Shown here: one piece after another, positions 7,702 to 18,500 of the stretch | Layout: each line of letters begins with the position of its first letter | Numbering within the stretch: position 1 is the stretch's first letter | Assembly: GCA_009602735.1 (NCBI GenBank) | Contig: WELA01013799.1 | Location: 63,305 to 84,771 of the forward strand | Length of the DNA: 21,467 nt | Direction of reading: 5' to 3' | Origin: Mesotaenium endlicherianum | Taxonomy: Eukaryota > Streptophyta > Zygnematophyceae > Zygnematales > Mesotaeniaceae | Program-made: the position numbers and the translations under genes | The notes under the pieces: model-generated | Database searches by the model: none | What the model was told of the DNA's origin: nothing | What the model saw: the letters and a program-made list of their open reading frames with translations, nothing else

Positions 7702-8080
7702 TGACTAGTAATTGCTTCGACGGACACTTATGTACGTCGATGAGTTCATCGATGTTGTCAGAATTTTTGAAATAGCGCGGTAGCGTAATTTAAAATGAGA
7801 AGTACTAGGCTAGTGCATATTGCATAAGCTATCACAAATCTAGATTTGACACATGTCTGCGACATGTGTCAAATCTTCTATTGTTTTGGCGATTGTTGGT
7901 GTTGTTGGTAATAATATTTCCTGTCCTCCCCGCCCCTGCCCTCTCCTCCCCACCTCCCAATTTCCAAGCCCCCCCCATCCGGGGCCCTGCCCCTGTCGAC
8001 TTCACCATATGTGCTTTTGCGTTCCCGCGTGTTCGCGTGTAATTTGAACGCACGTCTCCCGCGAAAGGAGTTTGAGCAAC
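7702..8080. other. Non-coding: YR-element leader, palindrome, pyrimidine-rich stretch
   Basis: About 140 nt upstream of gag are AT-rich and probably the element's leader or terminal repeat. They include an imperfect inverted repeat around 7738-7757. The palindrome at 7842-7876 follows. From about 7918 to 7990 the plus strand is strongly C/T-rich with C runs, possibly promoter-proximal DNA of the gene starting at 8081. No gene is credible here. Confidence 0.5.
7842..7876. repeat. Perfect palindrome, 16-bp arms, 3-nt centre
   Basis: AGATTTGACACATGTC and its exact reverse complement are separated by TGC. It lies between the leader of the YR element and the host-like sequence to the right. It may be a terminal inverted structure of the YR element, a fold-back element or a cruciform-forming site. 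The identity of the arms is seen directly; the assignment is inference. Confidence 0.85.
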
Positions 8081-8551
8081 ATGGCACTCCTACGAGAAAA
8101 TGCTATTCAAGCACAAGCTTACTCCGAGAAGTTAACAGTGTCGGCAGAAATAGATGAAATAGTCCCAGTAAATACTGTCATCGTTGTATCTTTATATCAT
8201 GTAGGTGTAGTACAAAAGCGTTCGCAGTTAGTGAATGAAATCCTTCACGACCTACCAGGTGAGTGCATGTGGTAGAGACTAGCAACCTCCATTCCCATAT
8301 AGAGCGCAAAAGTCCTGCTCTTTTGACCTGCACATACGAGGAATTTAGAATAAGTCTCTTTTGACCCTCTTTTCACTTAGGATGTAATACAGAGCAGTCC
8401 GAAGCAACTGCGGTGATACGAATACTTCTTGGTGCGTGCATTTGAAGAAGAGACACAATTACATCTCAATGATGAAACTGCCGAGGAAGAGCTTTCTCCT
8501 GAAATACATAGACTTGGAATTGAATTTGCTTCTCATACGAGTTCTTGCTAA
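8081..8551 (+). pseudogene. Unidentified small gene, two exons, probable frameshift in exon 2
   Basis: I do not recognise the product. Exon 1 starts at an ATG (8081) and reads 59 codons to a donor CAG|GTGAGT after 8258 (phase 1). Exon 2 begins at 8381 after a pyrimidine-rich TTTTCACTTAG acceptor, in the matching phase. It continues as a protein-like frame for about 16 codons and would stop at TGA 8443-8445. One base over, a second frame is open from about 8432 to the TAA at 8549-8551 and also looks coding (acidic and leucine-rich, with segment FEEETQLHLNDE). One surplus base near 8430 would explain this. Alternatively a second donor, GTGCGT at 8432, ends exon 2 and the later frame is chance. 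The encoded product would be about 115 residues, soluble, with no recognised domain. Confidence 0.4.
8259..8380 (+). other. Predicted intron of the unidentified gene (122 nt)
   Basis: It begins with the consensus donor GTGAGT and ends with a T/C-rich tract and TTAG. Phase 1 is kept across it and an in-frame stop inside it (TAG near 8273) is removed by splicing. Confidence 0.5.
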
Positions 8552-9432
8552 ACGATGTAGTGAGCTTGAGTGATTTTATCCAGTGCACACCCACAATGTG
8601 GGGAATATGTAAGCTTTCAGCTTTAGACCCCCCCAATGTTGTTGCAGAGGTTGAGGGAGAGTGCGGGGGGGGGTGGTATGTGCTGGAGTGCCACCTCGGG
8701 AAGAAAAGCGACCGGTTAAGGGGATCAGAGGGACTTGTAGACACCATCAACTTGGTTTTTGAATACCTCTCTTTCCCTCCTTTGCATCCCCGCGGAGAAA
8801 TGCCAACAGTGGACCAAAATTGCAATCATATCGAAAGCTAGCAGCTTGCCCTATCTTGGTTATTTTCTGCCAGCTATATGCATATAACCCCTTACCAGGG
8901 TCCAGCACTTGTCCCTTCTTTGTATGGAGGAAGGTACAACTTTGGCTGTCAACGGGTTTGGAAGCACTTCCTTTTTTGACCTTGATGTCGCGATCAATGC
9001 GTGTTGCTGACCCCAGCTTTACAATAGAAAGCATCTTCCATATGTCTTAAGGGTCCCTTTGAGGATTTCTCTCTCAATTCCCAATGGAGTCAGTCAAGTT
9101 ACTCAGAGCAGGTTACACTCCAAGGCATGTGTGAACGCATACCAAGCCTGCCTGCTGCAAGTGTGCACACCTTGAGCTTGGATGTACTTTGTTTCCCCTT
9201 CAGAAGCCTCTTGGGTCTTCTTGTCCTCTAAAAATTGTCGATATATGATGAGAAACACTCTGTGGGGAGACCTGCCAATAAACGCTTTTCCAATGTATGT
9301 CGATCAAAGCGATGTTCCATGGCTTTTGATATTGATATTGCAGACATGTTTGTGACATGGTTTTGTGAAGGGTGTGTCTAGCTCGCAGATTAGGAATTCC
9401 TGTGCGCCTGCAACATCTTCCCACGGGTAGCC
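8552..9432. other. Intergenic, no gene recognised
   Basis: About 880 nt with only short open frames of poor protein character. It includes a purine-rich patch with a G run near 8640-8680. It probably holds the promoter of the BTB-BACK gene; I see no defined promoter element beyond a TATATGA at about 9241. Confidence 0.5.
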
Positions 9433-10904
9433 ATGGCAGTGGGTGACGAGGCTGAGGTCGCCTCGACTGCCCAGTCTATGTGTCGAGACATCGCCGTGGT
9501 CGACGGAAAGTCAAGCCGAGAAGTCGTGGCTGTGCTATCTACCTGTGAGGAAGAGCCTGTGCTCTTTGGCGAGGATGACCCAGATGTTGTTCTGAGAATG
9601 TTTTGGAAGCCGAGCAGCGATGGGCAGGACAGGGACGCGCAGAGCGAGACTGTAGGAAATCATCACGTGGAGAAACTGATCCACACGACGCAGGCTGCAT
9701 TGGCAAAAGAGAGCACCTACTTCCGGACTCTCTTTTTGAGTGCAAAAGGCGGGCTCTCAGACGTCTCAAAGAAGAGGAAGCACAGTAGTAGCGCTCTTGA
9801 CAGTGGGGCACAGCTGCCAGAGTATCCGATGAGGGTAAGGAACAAGGAGGTTGGGCTCCTGTTCCTCGAGTGCTTGCACAGCAACTGCAGCGTGCCTGCC
9901 TCAAGAGCCCCCACGGGGAAAATGCTGCTGGACCTCCTCCGGACAGCAGACGTGTACCTCTGTACGCGTCTGGTGCAGCACGTGTGTGAGGGCAATTTTA
10001 GGGTGTGTATAGAAGAGGACGTGGGCATTGCAGTGGCGGTGTTAGAACTAATCGATGGAGAGGCCCTGCTTTGTGCGGGTTCATTCGTTGAGAAGCACCT
10101 AGAAGCAGTTTATGATTGTATCCTCACGGCTGTTGAGTTGGACGCAGGGCTCATAGTGAGCAAGCACCTCGACTTGTTCCTCTCTCTCCCTCGCGTAGCT
10201 GTGAAAGGCCTGCTAGACAATAAGAAGTTGTTGACGCCTTTGGAGACCAATCTGTCTGCCTAGCCTTATCGTGGGTACGTGAGAATCACAGTGAAGTGGA
10301 CGCAAGGACGGACGCTTTGGAGGGCTTGGCGTCTTCTCTGCGGTTCTGCGACATGTTTGCGGAGTTTTTGACGGGAATCAAGAAATTGCTTGAGATGCAG
10401 ACCGAGAAGTGCCAGTTTTGGGTGGACCAAGGGCTTCGCTACAGGCAATTGAGTCGTGGGGTTAGGAAGATGATGCGCTGGCAGCTAGATGGAGGAAGGG
10501 AGCAACGGGATCGAGGTGTTGTCCCACAACTGGAGGTGCATGCAAGCCAGGAGAAATTGGAGGAGGAGCGTTACAATGACGATAGTCGCGGGCTTAGCAC
10601 TCTCATCAGTGGCTATGGCTTGACTGTGACGCTGAGGAGATACAATGACGAGGACGACGATGAAGACCCTGTTGTTTTTGTCAAGATATTGTCGACAGGT
10701 TTTGTGGAAGACAGCCAGCATGACGGACCACTGCAGAAGCTCTTTTGCTTGGACTCCAAAGAGCCAGCCACTTTTCTCTGCACCTTAGCAGGTGTTGGGC
10801 ATTACTTCCATTGGGGAGGTGATGAGGATGATACTCTTTGTGAATCAATGAACTACTTAGGCGGCCCATTGCACGTGACTGCGGAAGTAGAAACAGCGTC
10901 CTAG
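9433..10904 (+). CDS. BTB-BACK domain protein, single exon with an apparent one-base frameshift
   Basis: The ATG at 9433 sits in a good context (GCCATGG). Residues about 45-185 form a BTB/POZ fold, with LAKESTYFRTLF and LLDLLRTADVYLCTRLVQHV typical of its middle and end. A Ser/Lys-rich insert near SKKRKHSSS interrupts it. A BACK domain follows (FLSLPRVAVKGLLDNKKLL). The first frame stops at TAG 10261-10263. The next frame carries straight on with LALSWVRENHSEVDARTDAL, the expected continuation of BACK, and runs to TAG at 10904. A single missing base at about 10248-10253 explains this. Total length would be about 490 residues. The last 150 residues, with an acidic NDEDDDEDP stretch, match nothing I know. 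BTB-BACK proteins are often substrate adaptors for cullin-3 ubiquitin ligases; that role here is inferred from family. It may be sequence error or a recent pseudogene. Confidence 0.8.
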
Positions 10905-12375
10905 AATCTTGGACAACCAAAACAAAGCAATAATAAGATTTTTTTTTTGCCTAGCCGGTGCGTGCCGCCTTAACAGTAATCATGGATGTCATGATTAATT
11001 TAGTCGAGGTTGACGCACAAAACCAAGCTCTACGTGTGTGAACCATCAACCTAGGAAGACCAACTTTGCATTGACTTTACGCATCCATATGTTGACCTTC
11101 TCTAGAATTCCGAGTCACCAAAGTGTAGCGCGTCGAAGCATCTTCCGAATGGCACCGGTTTCGCGTCATTTGGTTAATCATCGAGCGAGATAGACGCGAT
11201 CTAGTCCGCACTCCTTTCGGCACCTAGCGGAACCACCCCAAATGGCCAACTTGTGACTCCATGCACCCAAGGTGACAATATTGACTATTCGTGACCCCAA
11301 GGACCCCTAGCTTTGTGCGCACAAATCCGCGAGCCCTTTAGACTACATAAGTCTTGCATTTCCATAGTATAAGTGCATCATTGAGGCTATAACTTGGTGA
11401 CTGCATCACCTACTCCTAGAGAAAGCTTCCTCAAGTTCCAGATTCACTTTTGAGGCGCTATCTAGGTAGAACTACCCAAGGTAAGCTCCACCAATGAAAG
11501 ACACTTAGCACATTTTACGTGCTTTGCTTTGATTGGTTTGAGTTATGCTTAGCCTATAGGAGTGCTAGTACATGCCTTGTACACATTAGTGGACATAGGA
11601 GAGCCTCCTAGAGTGACTACATGCATTGGATCCGCCGCAGACGACGCCGGGTTTTCAGGAATGTAAGTGCTAGAGATGTCCCTAGAGGAACATCTTTTTA
11701 GAAGTCCCATTATGCCAGTTGTAAGTCACATAGATTATCAGTAAAGCTTACACTTTTATCTCTTGCGTTTTCAGGATCACTTAATCTCTCTTGTGAAGAG
11801 CAAGCCTTGCTGGCTTCCAGTCACTAGAAGAACTTCACAAGTGGTGAGCAAAGTCACAGCTTATACCCCCTGCCATAGGACTACTCTTGAAGATCATGAT
11901 GTGCTTCCAGTGATCTTTTGGGCCAGACTTCATTAGTTGGTTTCCTACTGGATTACAGTCTTGAGGTGCTCACTCTGGAGAGTACACACGCCTTAATTAA
12001 AACATTTGACGCTTGACAGTCGCTTGGCTATAAAGCCACATGTATGATAGACTTCATTGCAGCAAAGCCTGCTTGTATATTATGCATTGCTTGTATCGAT
12101 GATACGCACCCGACCTCCTACCGCACGACATGGAGTCGAAGGAATCACCTTCTCAAAGCCCATAAGCGCCACCTCAAAATGGATGCTGTGACTCTTTTCT
12201 TCACAACACACATCTGTGCCCGTATGTATGCGACCAAAACTTTAAGTCACTGCACATCACCTTGATTCGTGAACGAAAACGACAGCAGCCGAGGGCACAG
12301 CACTTAGGTGCCCCATCGCGGCCCCTTTTGTAAATGATGCTGCTCGACAGTATATTGATCAAAATAGAGAATATA
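10905..12375. other. Intergenic, about 1.47 kb, no gene recognised
   Basis: After the BTB gene there is an AATAATAAG followed by a T run (10930-10948), plausibly its 3' end. A small palindrome (AATCATG / CATGATT) lies at 10978-10996. The rest is of moderate GC and has no open frame with protein character on either strand. It differs in composition from the GC-rich gene to its right, and its texture resembles LTR or other transposon DNA, but I cannot find paired ends or a duplicated target. The last 110 nt lie just past the stop codon of the convergent DnaJ gene and probably contain its 3' UTR. Confidence 0.5.
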
Positions 12376-12552
12376 TTAGCCAAACCCTTGAAAGCCCCCC
12401 CCGGGGAACCCTCCCCCCGGAAATCCTCCTTCGAATGTGAAGTGAAACTGCTGGCCGCCCCCAAAGGGACCTCCGGGGCCGCCCCCCTGCTGCTGTTCAT
12501 CCAAATCCTCCCCTCTATCATACCTCGTCCGCTTGTCTTCGTCCCCGAGTAC
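12376..12552 (-). CDS. DNAJC3: DNAJC3-like exon 10 (J-domain end and Gly/Phe tail, stop TAA)
   Basis: A strong pyrimidine-rich acceptor (TTTCTTCTCCACAG) leads into VLGDEDKRTRYDRGEDLDEQ. A Gly-rich stretch and FxFxF-type residues follow, then repeats of FPGGG ending GFQGFG. There is no KDEL-type retention signal. Confidence 0.92.
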   Translation of the reverse strand, partial: VLGDEDKRTRYDRGEDLDEQQQGGGPGGPFGGGQQFHFTFEGGFPGGGFPGGGFQGFG

Positions 12553-15500
12553 CTGTGGAGAAGAAAGACAAGAAGGTGGTTGATGGCACGTTCCTGGGAA
12601 TCGATGTCGATGAGAATCTCGCGTACGTCTTTGTGTGATAAAGGAAATGAGCAGTTGAGGAACACGACGGGGACAGGGCACAAGGACCACTGATGCGACA
12701 TAAGTGGATGGGAGATAGAATTGAAGTAAGAGTTGAGAATCTTGAGGGGGTGAAAGTATGCCTCCGCATGCCACCTCCACTCCTTGCACACACAAGTGCT
12801 TCACAGAGCAAGCACCACCATTACTGCGACAACAAAAGGCGACAACAAAAGGAAAGAGGATGGCAACAAGCAGAAGCAATGGCGATTGAAGCACATAACA
12901 GACCAACACAACGACAATAACAGATAACGAGCAGGGGAATCAAGCGGGCGAGCATGCACGCACGAACGCAAGAACGCAAGCGCACAACACGCACGCTATG
13001 CCCACGCGCACGACACACACGCCCAAGCACACACACACTCTTGCACAAGCAGAGCGAGAGCGCATGCGCGCGCGCGCGCACCTCGTACGCCTCGGCCACG
13101 TCGCGGAACTTCTTGTCGGTCTCCTCCTCGTTGCCCACGTTCTTGTCGGGGTGGTAAAGCAGCGCCAGTTTCTTGTACGCGCGCTTGATCTCTGCGATCG
13201 ACGCCGAGCGCTCGATGCCCAGCACCTTGTACCAGTCGCGCCGCTTGCTCAGCTTCAGCGCCTTCTCCGCATTCTGCAGGCCCTGCGCTATCTCGCCGTC
13301 CTGCTTCCCCACCACCCGCCGCCCCNAGACGATTGAACATGAAGTCGGTCCTGTATACATGCGATGTATGCAAGCAGACATAGGTGTCCTGAAACAGCAT
13401 AGTGTCATTACAAGAAGGAGGGCGCATGCTTTCCCCCCGGAAAGGATACGACCCCGACTATGCAGCCTCAGAGCACCGCGAACGTCAGCACGGGCACTTT
13501 CAGCACCACACATTCACACGCGTGCGTGTGACTCTTGTCTTTACGCCTCGACAATCGCATCAGCCCCCACGTGGACAGAACAGGGCACGCTTATCGACGC
13601 CCAGAGTGATACGGAAGGGGGAAGGGGAAAGGGAAGGGGAAGGGGAAGAGGGGGAGGGGGAGGAGAAGGGAGGGGGGACGGTACAGGGGAAAGGGGCAAG
13701 GAGGCCTAACCTGGGGGCTCTTCTCGCGGGCGGCGCGGAAGTCGGCGACGGCGGCGTCAAACTCCTCCAGCGCCAGCCTGGCCTCCGCTCTCTGCATGCG
13801 CTTAGGCCCACAGCGAGAGCCCAGCAGCACGCATCGCACCGGCGGCCACGAAGTGCTTCACTCAGTGCATGAGCAGGGCCCGAGATGCATGCATGCGTGG
13901 ATGCACGCGGCCCCCTGGGAGTGGAAACGCGCAAAGGCGTGCATTTAATTTGGGGAGCAACGACAAGAGCATGGGAAGGGGAGGGGGGAGGGGGGGAGGG
14001 GGGGGAGCGAGCGCACGGAATCACAAAACCGCCGCCGGAGTTTCCCACTAACGTGCGCACAGTGAGCATGAGCGTCAGCGTGCATAGAGTGCGCAGCACG
14101 CGCAGCGGGCCGAAGATAGAGGGCAGAACAGAAGAGGCTGGCCAACAGGCGCAAGTGTCTTGCTCTTGCTAACGGCCAGGGAGGGGGCGAACGCGAGCTA
14201 GCCAATTTTTAATTTCTGATAAATACTGGCGTCTCCGACGTCGCCCTGAGGAAAGAAGGCCATTCTAAGGCAAAGGAAGCACCCGGCTGCATGTCCTTCC
14301 AGAGTTCAGCACTGGAGGATCGGCAGAACCTCCAGCGTCGAGTCTAAGTGAGCAGCAGTGGGTGAAGCAGGTAGCACCTCCATCGAGGAGAGGCAGCGGG
14401 GGAGCACAGCACAGCACGACCGACTCAACGCCTCCACCGCCCGACTGCTGGCGGCTGGCAACCGACAAGTGGCGGCCGGCGGCTGGCGACTTGACTGGAC
14501 TGGATGGAGACGCGCGGTCCAGACGGCGCCGGCCCGGGGGGCTCCAGTGGGTGGGAAGGGGGTCGACAGGGGCTCCCGCGTGCCACGCGCGCACGTACCT
14601 TGACGAGGGCTTCCAGGAGCTCGCCGTCGATCTCGAGCGCGGAGGAGCAGGCGGCCACGCAGTCCTTGTTGCGCCCCAGCCTGCCCGTGGCCTTGCACAG
14701 CCCCAGATACAGCCTCACATTGTGCAGCCGGTGGTCCGGATCGATCTGCACCGGGTGGGGAGGAAGGGAGGGGAGGAGGGAGGGAGGAAAGGAGAGGAGG
14801 GAGGGAGGGAAGAAGGGAGGGAGGAAGAGGGGAGGAAAGAAGGGAGGAGGAAGGGAGGAAGGGAGGATGAGCGGGAAGAAAGGAACGAGAAAGGGAGGGA
14901 GGGGGGCCCAGTCGGAGGGTGTCAAGAAGTTCCCTTGGGCTCTCATGCTGTCCAGCCAGCTTACTGGGCAAGGCTGATGTGTGTGCGAGCGCGAGAGAGC
15001 AAGATGAGGCCCTCGGAGTCAGGCAGCAGCCAGCCTTCCTCCCCTGGCCTCCCCTAAGCTCATGTGAGCCAAGCAGGAGGGCTCTTCCAAGAAGGGCTGA
15101 GCTGGGCTCCGCCAAGAAGGGCCAAGCACCACGTATGGAGCGCTAAGACAGCACCACGCGGACAAGGAGATGAGCCACGGAGAGAGAGAGACCGAGCTAG
15201 CAGCGAGCCTTCTGCCGTCCACTAGTCGCGCGTGTACTCCGACCCACTCACTGCAGCTCTGTCCGCTTCGGAGGCGATCCTTGGAGCCTCTGAGCTCCTC
15301 CTGCCTGAAGCCTTCTCGACCGCCACAACGTCGCCAGGCGCGGCCACACAAATGCACATACGCACTCTAAGGGCACGGCAATGCAGTCGAGGACGAGGGT
15401 GAGGATAAGGACAGGAAGGACAAGCAAAAGGACGAGCACAAGGACAAGCACAAGCATGGCCCTCCCAAGGCAGCAGGAGGAGGCAGGCAAGGTGCGCCAG

Positions 15501-18500
15501 GGAGATCAGGGAAGAGAGAGAGAGAGGGAAAGGACGAGGGCAGTTGCAGGGGGTTGACGGACGCGGGAGGAAGGCGGAGGGGTGGGAGGGGTGAGTGGGG
15601 CCCGGGGGCGGCGAGGGTGGCGGGGGGGCGGGGAGGTGCACTGGGGTTGTGTTCCCACCTGGAGGGCAGCTGTGAAGTCCTCGATGGCTACTCGCAGCTT
15701 GCTCTTCGCGAGCGCCTCCTCCGCCTGCCAGGGGAACGCGCGCGACGTGGTCATGCGCGTGAGAAAAAAGGAACACGGGAGTACGCCCGTATCCGACAGG
15801 CGCAAGAAAAACGCAGCCTCCGGCAGAAGAGAGGCAATTTTGATAAGGGGCAAGACCCACTCTCTTGTGGTCCGCTTTGTTTCTTCCGGGACACCAGCAA
15901 AGGGCAAGAGGAGGAGGGGACAGTATTGCCATTCATCCACCTGCTACGCCCCGGCCCCCCTCCTGCCCCTCCTCCGGCCCCCGCTCCTGTGTGAGGACAT
16001 TCTCACACCCCAGGCTTCAGGACTGACTAAGAAGTCAGCCTGGCATGAAAGGTACGGAAAGGACGAGACTCCGCCCAGAGCGTGGCAGAGGTGCTTCTGC
16101 AGCTCTGCGCCCTTGCTTGCGGCAGAGAGAGCCTTGCGGCTGCCTTGCTCGGCTCTTGTGGCGCGCACACACGGGTCAACGGCAGTCCATTCTGGCCTCC
16201 AGCTGTCACTTGCGCTTAAGCCTGACCGGCACTGTGTGCGCGTGCGTGCGCGCGTGTGAGTGTATGTGTGTGTGTGTGTGTGTGTGCACATGTGGGTGGG
16301 TGTATGTGTGGCAGGGGGTGGCCCTAAGAGCACACGCACACACACACATACACGTACAAGCATCTCACCCAGGTGACCGAAGCCCTGCAAGGAGGGGGGA
16401 CATACTCAAGAGAGTTCATCCAAGAGGTAATCGGAAGGCAGACCGGCAAGGGCTCTAGCTTGAAAGAAGTTGACCCTCGCTTAAGCCCCCCCCTCTAGAC
16501 CCGATTCGGTTGCGGACGACATGTCGCCCCTCAGCTACCCCTGCAAGGATCTTCAAACCCCAAACTCCAAACCCCTAACCCCGAGCCCCGCACCCCAAGA
16601 CGACCACGTCCTCCAGACTGTGCTGCATAAAGACTTCCCTCAATGCCCCAAAATCTCCACCCCTCTTCCTCCCAAACCCAAGCCCTCCCGCCCCCCCTCT
16701 CCCCCCCTGGGGGCAAGCAGGCAGAGTCCAGCAAGCTCACAAGCAGGAATGGCGTGGGCGCCGCCGATGTGCGCCAGCTGGCAAAGCACAGGAGCCCCGC
16801 GGCAGCTGGGGTTCACGCCCAGCGCAGTATAAGGTACGGGTTTGGCGTGGAGGGCATGGGTTCAAGTGGAACTCCTGGGTATGAATGTAGCGTATTTCTT
16901 CCGACTTTGTTTTCTTCCACACTTGCATTCTTTTGAAAGCGACAAAGAAAGGGGCCAAACAGGGACTAGGGGACTCGGAGGAGTGCCAGAATGACAAGGG
17001 CTCGAGGACCCGGTCCCAGCTCTAGTGGGGCACAGAGCGGCACCCGGGATGCGTGGCCAGGAAGTAGACACGGGAGAGGAGGGAGATGGGAGGCGGGAAG
17101 GAGAAGGAGGGGCGAGAGAGGGAGGGAGGAAGGGAGGTGCGTGCATCTGTCTGAGTGTGTGTGTGTGTGTGTGTGTCTGGGTGCGCGTGTAAATTGTGCA
17201 CGCGCGTGTACCGGGGGGGGAGGGGGGAAGGGAGGGGGGTGGGAGAGAGAGGGCGCACCGCTTTGGTCTTCTTCTCCAGGTTCTTGAGCTTGCGGTACTC
17301 CTTCTTGAGGGCGCCGTGCTCGGGGTCCGAGCGCAGCCCCATCTGGTAGTGCCTGGTAGACGAGCACCCACAGAAGAAGAAGAAAGAAAAGAACGATTTA
17401 AAAACCTGACAGCGAGTCTCACCTCCAGCATGGAGCGCCCTGAAGGAAGTTCACGTAACCAGCATGAGTATGCATGCACACAGACGCGCACGCATGCACG
17501 CGAGCACGGACTCATGCACACGCACGCACACGCTCACGCACACATGCACACGCGCACGCACACACTCCACTTTTCTATCACCTCCCAGTCTGCACAGTTT
17601 GCCCTCGGGCATGGACTCGAACTCTGCGATGCATACCTTCTGCCCGCAAGCATAGCTCAGCAATGAAAAAGAGGCCGACTCACGGGCATGCCTATCCATC
17701 TTTGCGCCTCATGGCTTCTGTCCACCCCCTCTTCCCCCTTCTCCAGCAGCCACCTGGATCCCTGACAACCCCCCTTGTGCCACTCGTTCTTTCTCCTCTC
17801 CCCCCCCCTCTTTCTCTCTCTCCCTCTCTCTTACATACACGCGCACACGGGCACACATATGCGCGCTCGCACACATCACACATGCCACACACATTGTTGA
17901 CCTCAAGAGCAGGCAGCAGGACCCCAGAGCTCTTCCGTGACAAGAAAAGGAATCACAAAGAGAAAAGAAAAAGGGAGCATACTTGAGGGCGTGCTCGTGG
18001 TCCCCGAGGTAGAAGTAGCCGCGGCCGCGCAGCAGCAGCGCCGCCAGGTCGTTCTCGTCGGCCTTCAGCGCGCTCGCCGTCTCCGCCACCACGCCGCTGT
18101 AGTCTCCCGCGGCCAGCATCAGCTCCGCCTTCATCATTCTCGCCTGCGCGCAGCTCCCCCCCGCCCGCCCACCCGCAGCGATTGCGGACCCCCCCCGCCC
18201 CGGCAGACCCAAGGGAGACTTGTTAATATGCCCATTTGCAAGATGACTAGGCTTGGGTTTCTGGAATTTGGGAGGGCTTCAAGGTTCCAGATGAGTTCTG
18301 GGGTAGGAATAGGGTTAGGGTTAGGGAGAGGGAGGAGGTTGGGCTTCAATTAGGGTTAGGGTGTTGGAGTGTGTTTGAAGCTACCCGCAGTTCCCCGCTA
18401 TCCCCAGAGGCAAAGCTTACACATCTCATAAACAGCTCTGCTGTGGAGACAAAAAATAATAAAGCCACACAAAACCCAGCCAGAGAGCCCAGAGACCTCG

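Larger units (their letters stand above)
3947..7876 (-). mobile_element. DIRS/Ngaro-like tyrosine-recombinase retrotransposon, interrupted by the gypsy insertion
   Basis: The minus strand carries, in order, a gag-like ORF with CCHC knuckle, RT plus RNase H of the DIRS/Ngaro type, and the start of a tyrosine recombinase. It has no DDE integrase. The pol also has the extended C-terminal module with VDRFAT and DAFTADWAG motifs that is typical of YR retroelements. The gypsy LTR cuts the recombinase at 3947. The outer 5' boundary is uncertain; I place it at or near the palindrome at 7842-7876. No Dam-type methyltransferase domain is visible, which favours Ngaro-like over classical DIRS, but the missing part prevents a firm choice. 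Confidence 0.85.

Noticed and set aside
10950..12040. Solo copia-type LTR between the two host genes.
   Set aside because: The texture is suggestive, but I could not find TG/CA ends with a duplicated target site.
13402..15115. Several open frames of 100-270 codons on both strands within the DnaJ introns.
   Set aside because: They run through purine tracts and GC-rich repeats, give Ser/Pro- or Gly/Arg-rich low-complexity translations and overlap confirmed exons in other frames.
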